Positions 59,346 to 64,000 of a stretch of 64,000 nucleotides of DNA are shown piece by piece (positions within the stretch are counted from its first letter, which is position 1; every line of letters starts with the position of its first letter). The DNA is from Botryotinia globosa (lineage: Eukaryota > Ascomycota > Leotiomycetes > Helotiales > Sclerotiniaceae): contig RCSZ01000016.1 of the NCBI GenBank assembly GCA_014898425.1, forward strand, positions 1,364,001-1,428,000. The letters run 5' to 3'. Position numbers and translations under genes: made by a program. The notes under the pieces were generated by a model. The model saw only the letters and a list, made by a program, of their open reading frames with translations, was not told the origin of the DNA and did no database searches.

Positions 59346-60438
59346 ATGCCTCCCCTTCCAATTCCTACAACTCCTAGAATCGTCATATACTATCAGACGC
59401 AACATCATCCCGATGGCAAATTATGTTCAATATTACCAATCATAACAAAACCGAACATTGCGGTGACACATGTCAATGTCGCCGCGATTCATCTCAATGA
59501 TCCCCCAGGAAATATATCTCTGGTACATCTGCTACATCTCTTTTTGATTCATATGTGCAAGTATTAACAAATGGCAGAACGATCATGTACCTCACCATGA
59601 ACGATTCGTTACCATGTGGGCGGAACTTCGAATCCTCCAAGCCTCCGGAATAAAAGTAATGGGAATGCTTGGCGGGGCAGCAAAGGGTTCATTTACACGA
59701 CTCGATCAAGACGATGCCACATTCGAACTCTATTACATTCCTTTACGAAATCTTATCCGCGAACGGGCTCTCGATGGTTTAGATCTCGATGTTGAAGAAG
59801 AAATGACTCTCGCTGGGATAATACGATTGATTGATCGACTGAAAGCGGATTTTGGAGCTGGATTTATCATTACACTTGCGCCTGTGGCTGCGGCATTGGT
59901 ATCTGAGCTTCCAAAACATAACCTAAGTGGATTCAACTACGAAGCACTGGAGGTCATGAGAGGAAGTAGTATTGAATGGTACAATACGCAGTTTTATTGT
60001 GGGTGGGGGGATATGAGTAAGACGGCTGGATATGATATGATGATGATGCGGGGATGGCCTGCGCATAAAATAGTGGTGGGTATGGTTACCAATCCGGGGA
60101 ATGGTAGTGGATGGGTGCCTTTTGAAGCTCTGCAGGAAGTCCTTCTCAATCTGAAGTTGAGGTATCCTACATTCGGTGGTGTGATGGGTTGGGAATATTT
60201 CAATTCGTTGCCGGGGGATAGAGATAGACCGTGGGAATGGGCGGCTTGGATGACCAGGGTCTTGGGCAAACTACCAATATCTGCACCAAAGCAGCCGATT
60301 ATGAGTCCAAGTGTAATACCGGAGGTAGAAGCCCAAAAGTCGCTCGTAAGTAGAAATGTAGATGATGATCTTGAAGGGGATGCTCCGTTACCTTCGGAAT
60401 TTGAGTATCATTCCTCGGGATATGGAGATGAGGATTAA
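59346..60438 (+). CDS. Glycoside hydrolase family 18 (chitinase-like) protein
   Basis: Two exons, 59346-59522 and 59578-60438, with a 55-bp intron; 345 residues. Core GH18 elements: TTPRIVIYYQTQHHPDG on the first strand, GIKVMGMLGGAAKGSFTRL (the SxGG-like region), and the catalytic DxxDxDxE motif as DGLDLDVE (D125, D128, D130, E132), complete. The lower barrel shows QFYCGWGD, HKIVVGMVTNP and FGGVMGWEYFNSLPGD. There is no signal peptide with the start at 59346; a start at 59184 would add 54 residues without a good signal either. It is therefore probably an intracellular or unconventionally released member. Chitin hydrolysis is likely because the acid is kept. The C-terminal 60 residues are acidic and Pro/Ser-rich. 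Confidence 0.88.
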
Positions 60439-61689
60439 TCATACCCTACCTCATATAGCTCTATCCAAAGATTGAAATTTTCTCGCGTGCTCAAATCCGT
60501 GCTTTTTCATTCCATGAATATCAGTAGCAGTCCGAGCATCACTTTTTATTGGTACAATCCTATCAATGTTCACATACTCAAGCCGTATAGAGCCTAGAAT
60601 ATTTACAGCATCTTGAGGTGTGCCTGGTACTTAGTGGTAAAACTTTAGCGCTGGTCAGTTAATTCTATGAAAGAGTAGAAGAAACCTGTAAACATTGCAG
60701 CCTACTGTCTACAACAAGAAGCTCATGTCGGGCAATTTAGATGGGCATTACATTAGTGCTCTATATGGTGTCTTCACGCAGAATGTTCATCGCAAGATCT
60801 AGCCGGGATAGTTGCTCAATGTTTAGGGTTGCTACATCAACAATACACTTTATGATATCCTGGTAAGAATAGTTGTCTATTCTTCTTTCCATCACACTGC
60901 ACGCTAGTGATATATGTATAATAAATATCTGCCTGAGAATATTTGGAATTCGCCTCCATATCTTCGTCATCGGTTGCTTTCGCGAGGTTTCGTTAGCCGA
61001 CAATTCAACTAATGAGAAGGAATAAGAGCTGTTTTTTAGTATCCCTGGGAAGATTCTTTGGGTTTTAAACTTTCTATTATGAGAAGAGTCTACATCCACT
61101 GTTGTTGCTGGACAAAAAGTTGAAATTCAAGTATTGTTAGGGCTAGATGAATGGAAAGGGTCTTGTTTGGTTGAGGGTATAGACTTCCTAAAGGATTAAC
61201 TTTTGTGCTTGAGGGACTAGCAGCAAACGGTCTTGTATACTGGATAGCTGGAGTCTCTGACATATTCATTGCTTACATCTGGTACTCTCACTTTGATGTG
61301 ATTAATACTTAAACTAGTTGAAGTAGTCAATGAAATCATCCACACTTGAACTTCCTGGCTTCCAGAACTCTAGGTAATACAACTCATTGAGTCTTATTCA
61401 GGAACCGACACTTAAAATCAATGGAATGAACAAACATCTAGACACAAACCCACAAGTCAAAATCAACTTCTACCCCATGCATACCTATCCCATGATGGAG
61501 TTGTTCACAACTTCAAAAGTTCCTGCCTCGAAGCCTGAATCAAACAATTCCCTAAGAAATCTGGATAACTCACAGACTTTTCTTTCTTCATAAAGTCAAT
61601 TCCTTTCTCATTACAATCCTACTTCTCTCTCCATCAACAAATCTTCTTTCTCCACACAAGAAGTCCAACAATAACAATACACCGATACC
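60439..61689. other. Intergenic, no gene seen
   Basis: A minus frame at 61099-60761 is open for 112 codons but lacks an ATG at its start and has no motif. Nothing else is of note. Confidence 0.5.
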
Positions 61690-62507
61690 ATGGCGGACAT
61701 TGAGTATGTATCTGTGCTCGAGGATATCAAGCACTTGGTCCTCGACGACAAGCTTTCATTCCGCGGCATCTGCACTGAGTCGAAATTCGACGCAACGGTT
61801 GAGTGCTGCCGGGCCAAGAAAGCGGAATGGAAGACTATAGCTCAGGATATGCAGCAGTGTATCGAATGGGACGTATGGCTTTATTATTGTAAGTACCTTC
61901 TTATCCTTCGGGTACGAGACGCGCGCATGTGTTGGTGCATATTAATAGATGTGTACTTTAGTTCTCGATTACAACAATGCGGAGGAGCTTGTTGGTTTCC
62001 CTGGTAGAATTCAGGTTGCCGGCGATGGTCCTCGTGCGCGCCAATTCGAATTAGTTGAGATGAGGTACCCGATTTCGCAGTTCAAGGAGCACAATATTTG
62101 GAAGAAGGAGATAGAGAAGTTGGAGAAAGAGGAGAAGAGATTGAGAGATGATGGAAAGTCTGAATGGAAAAAATTGGTGAAGCAGGCGCAGCAGAAGAAG
62201 GCAAGCATACTGTATATACTATGAGGGAACGCGTGATACTTCAAAGTTCATGGTGGTGAAAACGAAAGGGCAAATTTGCTGGAGGTGTGCTAATTTGTTG
62301 CTTTAACAGACGCGTCGCTATCCAGATTTCGAATACATTCAACGAAATCGATTTGCAGACCGAGTTCACCAATCTTTCAAGGACAAGGCAGGTAATTTGA
62401 GAAAGGGAATTGTTGAATTGGGGACTGAACTGAAAAGGATGGAGGACGATGTTAAACAGGAATTGAGGGATGTTAATAAGCAATTGAAGGCTATGATTGA
62501 GAATTGA
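61690..62507 (+). CDS. Small coiled-coil protein, function unknown
   Basis: Three exons, 61690-61888, 61962-62200 and 62310-62507; 211 residues. Exon 1 codes an acidic/hydrophobic helix (YVSVLEDIKHLVLDDKLSF). Exon 2 holds EELVGFPGRIQVAG, then EMRYPISQFKEHNIWKKEIE and a Lys/Glu coiled coil. Exon 3 reads TRRYPDFEYIQRNRFADRVH and ends in a second coiled coil (LKRMEDDVKQELRDVNKQLK). The first intron is GT..AG (73 bp). The second (109 bp) begins GCAAGC and ends ACAG, a GC-AG intron; the only nearby GT donor, GTATAT at 62214, would shift into a short frame that ends early. I recognise no family and no signal or membrane segment. Confidence 0.7.
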
Positions 62508-63812
62508 GGTATCGTTTAATTGGATTTGCTTGGGGATCTTGTCATTTTGGGAGGAGTTTGAGCGAATGATATTTTGAGGGTTGAATATTGGGTGGGAAGA
62601 TTGGTATGGTAATGAGGGCAGCTCAATGATATAATTCAAGAAGATCAATAATGCTGTGGATTGCTACCTAGTGTTAAGGATCATGAAGTGACAAGATTAT
62701 TGCTAGGAGTGATCGCTGATGGAGGTCTTCAAGCGTAGTTAGCAAATCACGTGAAAATGGGTTTTAGTATCCGCAACCAATTCAATCACGGGATCATCTG
62801 TTAGTCTAGTACAAACTGCTGTATATCTCATCACAGGACCATGTTATACGGGAACTGGCTCTGCCTCAATAGCTATTTTCAAGCTAGCTGTAACAGACGG
62901 TAGGCTCTATGTTGTTGCCAGAACTGACTGCTCAAATACGACCAAACAGAAGAGGATATTGGACAAGATGTTCACAATCAGATACTCAGATCCAAGACAT
63001 GAAAAGATATCAGGCGAACCTCAAGGAATACATCTACAGAGTGGGAAATGCTAATGAACAACCGTATAAAAATAGAGGTAATCGCTCCGAAATACTTCTC
63101 TCATATATTAGGTACACAAATGGACGATGAGTCGGTCCTGGAACTCACAGCTTCTTAGAATAGATAGTAAGACAAGACTTTCAAGAGCGAGCAGGAGAGG
63201 GTGCGTAACAATCGTAACAATAAAGACGATATTATTGATAAAGATACTACTGGACTGAGAATCCAGATACAGAAGTTAGAAAAGCCATCTAACTGACAGC
63301 AAATTACTCTCATACTACTAAAGCTGTAATTGTTTTACTCTTATTCTAGTCAGACTCTAGCCATTACAAACCCCACCAGGCATGAGTAAAATTGACCATT
63401 GAATCAATGAGGTGATAAAAAGAGCGGAAAAGGCTTAAATTCAACTTCATGGAATAGCACTTGCAAGGGATAGGTTATAGCTGATTCGCTTTTTATTGAA
63501 CTGGGCTCTTTTTTCAATTTATTGACTCATCTTAGTTTCAAACTAGCAATAAGCTACAGCACTCGAGTTTGTTCAACGATATCCGGGAAATACGAGTGAA
63601 TTTGAATCATCTACAGCGAGTCGGCTGCACGCTATATACAGCTGAAAAACTTTGCCTTGATAGTATCCCCTTCAACAAGCAGATATAACCTGTTGAGATC
63701 TCTGTATCTATTCACAAACATACATTTAATTTCCTTACAATCGGCGAAATACGCATCAAACATCAGACTCAGAGAATGGAAGGTTTGACGGTCTCGGAGG
63801 CTCTACGACACT
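62508..63812. other. Intergenic, no gene seen
   Basis: About 1.3 kb of AT-rich sequence with only short frames. Confidence 0.5.
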
Positions 63813-64000
63813 ATGCTGTCAATATTGGAGCGTCATATAGACACGCATATATATAGCGATCGTCATTTCGAGCAGATGATAGAGTCTAAGAGGCGCTCTG
63901 AAGGGGCCAAGTTGAAGGGTCAGATGTCTGCCGATTCTACTAATCAGCGGCAGATCACCCATACCATTCGGGAGAACTATTGTATTCTGCCCCCTCCAAT
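63813..64000 (+). CDS. Possible gene start, open at the window edge
   Basis: From ATG 63813 a frame stays open to the end of the window (about 62 codons): MLSILERHID, then DRHFEQMIESKRRSEGAKLK, then THTIRENYCILPPP. A second ATG at 63778 in another frame ends after 26 codons. It is too short to place in a family. Confidence 0.25.
   Translation, partial: MLSILERHIDTHIYSDRHFEQMIESKRRSEGAKLKGQMSADSTNQRQITHTIRENYCILPPP

Noticed and set aside
60761..61099. 112-codon minus-strand frame
   Set aside because: It starts at GTG with a stop just upstream and no splice acceptor; the first ATG is past the middle.
1..64000. Biosynthetic gene cluster or a new defence island
   Set aside because: The genes belong to unrelated housekeeping and accessory functions; there is no backbone synthase, set of tailoring enzymes, or transposase. 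No CRISPR-like array was seen; the tandem arrays are contiguous repeats without unique spacers.

Overview
The window looks like nuclear chromosomal DNA from a filamentous ascomycete. It is fairly AT-rich, genes lie on both strands, and introns are mostly 43-115 bp with GT..AG borders. The gene set is typical of euascomycetes: SPX-EXS (SYG1/XPR1 type), SPO11/Rec12, lanosterol synthase, SGT1, ceramide glucosyltransferase, SEN2, GH128 glucanase and GH18 chitinase-like proteins. Gene style and protein families suggest Leotiomycetes, perhaps Sclerotiniaceae, but that placement is an inference from general resemblance and not a measured match.

Layout. 0-4.1 kb: the 3' end of a membrane-protein gene (+), then a low-complexity Pro/Ser-rich and acidic protein (-) with a separate diverged copy of its last coding segment just downstream. 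4.1-6.9 kb: non-coding, with degenerate stem-loop repeats. 6.9-12.1 kb: a 2EXR-domain protein (-) and the six-exon SYG1-type gene (-). 12.1-14.9 kb: repeat-bearing intergenic DNA. 14.9-16.0 kb: secreted GH128 glucanase. 17.9-19.1 kb: a broken second 2EXR gene (-). 20.8-23.2 kb: a large fungal protein with a HicA-like C-terminus (-). 25.7-27.3 kb: SPO11 in seven exons (-), head to head with ERG7 (+, 27.7-30.0 kb). 30.6-31.9 kb: SGT1 (+). 32.7-33.3 kb: three copies of a 201-bp tandem repeat. 35.7-37.4 kb: ceramide glucosyltransferase (-). 38.2-40.2 kb: SEN2 (+). 40.9-43.4 kb: an eleven-exon MFS sugar-porter-type transporter (+). 43.8-47.3 kb: a large single-pass membrane protein (-). 49.5-53.1 kb: two related two-exon genes of unknown function, possibly with a third remnant between them. 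54.9-58.3 kb: a six-exon ankyrin protein with a fungal STAND-type N-terminal helical domain (-). 59.3-60.4 kb: GH18 protein (+). 61.7-62.5 kb: a small coiled-coil protein with a GC-AG intron (+). The rest to 64 kb shows no convincing gene.

The genes do not form one pathway or a biosynthetic cluster. Housekeeping genes (sterol and sphingolipid synthesis, tRNA splicing, meiosis, chaperone function) alternate with accessory stretches holding lineage-type families, a pseudogene and tandem repeats. The least explained items are the small family at 49.5-53.1 kb, which shares a W-E-x-F motif and an intron at the same codon and phase, and the duplicated C-terminal coding segment at 1.67-1.73 kb.

Exon borders were read by eye from splice signals, frame continuity and family knowledge. 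No database search was run.
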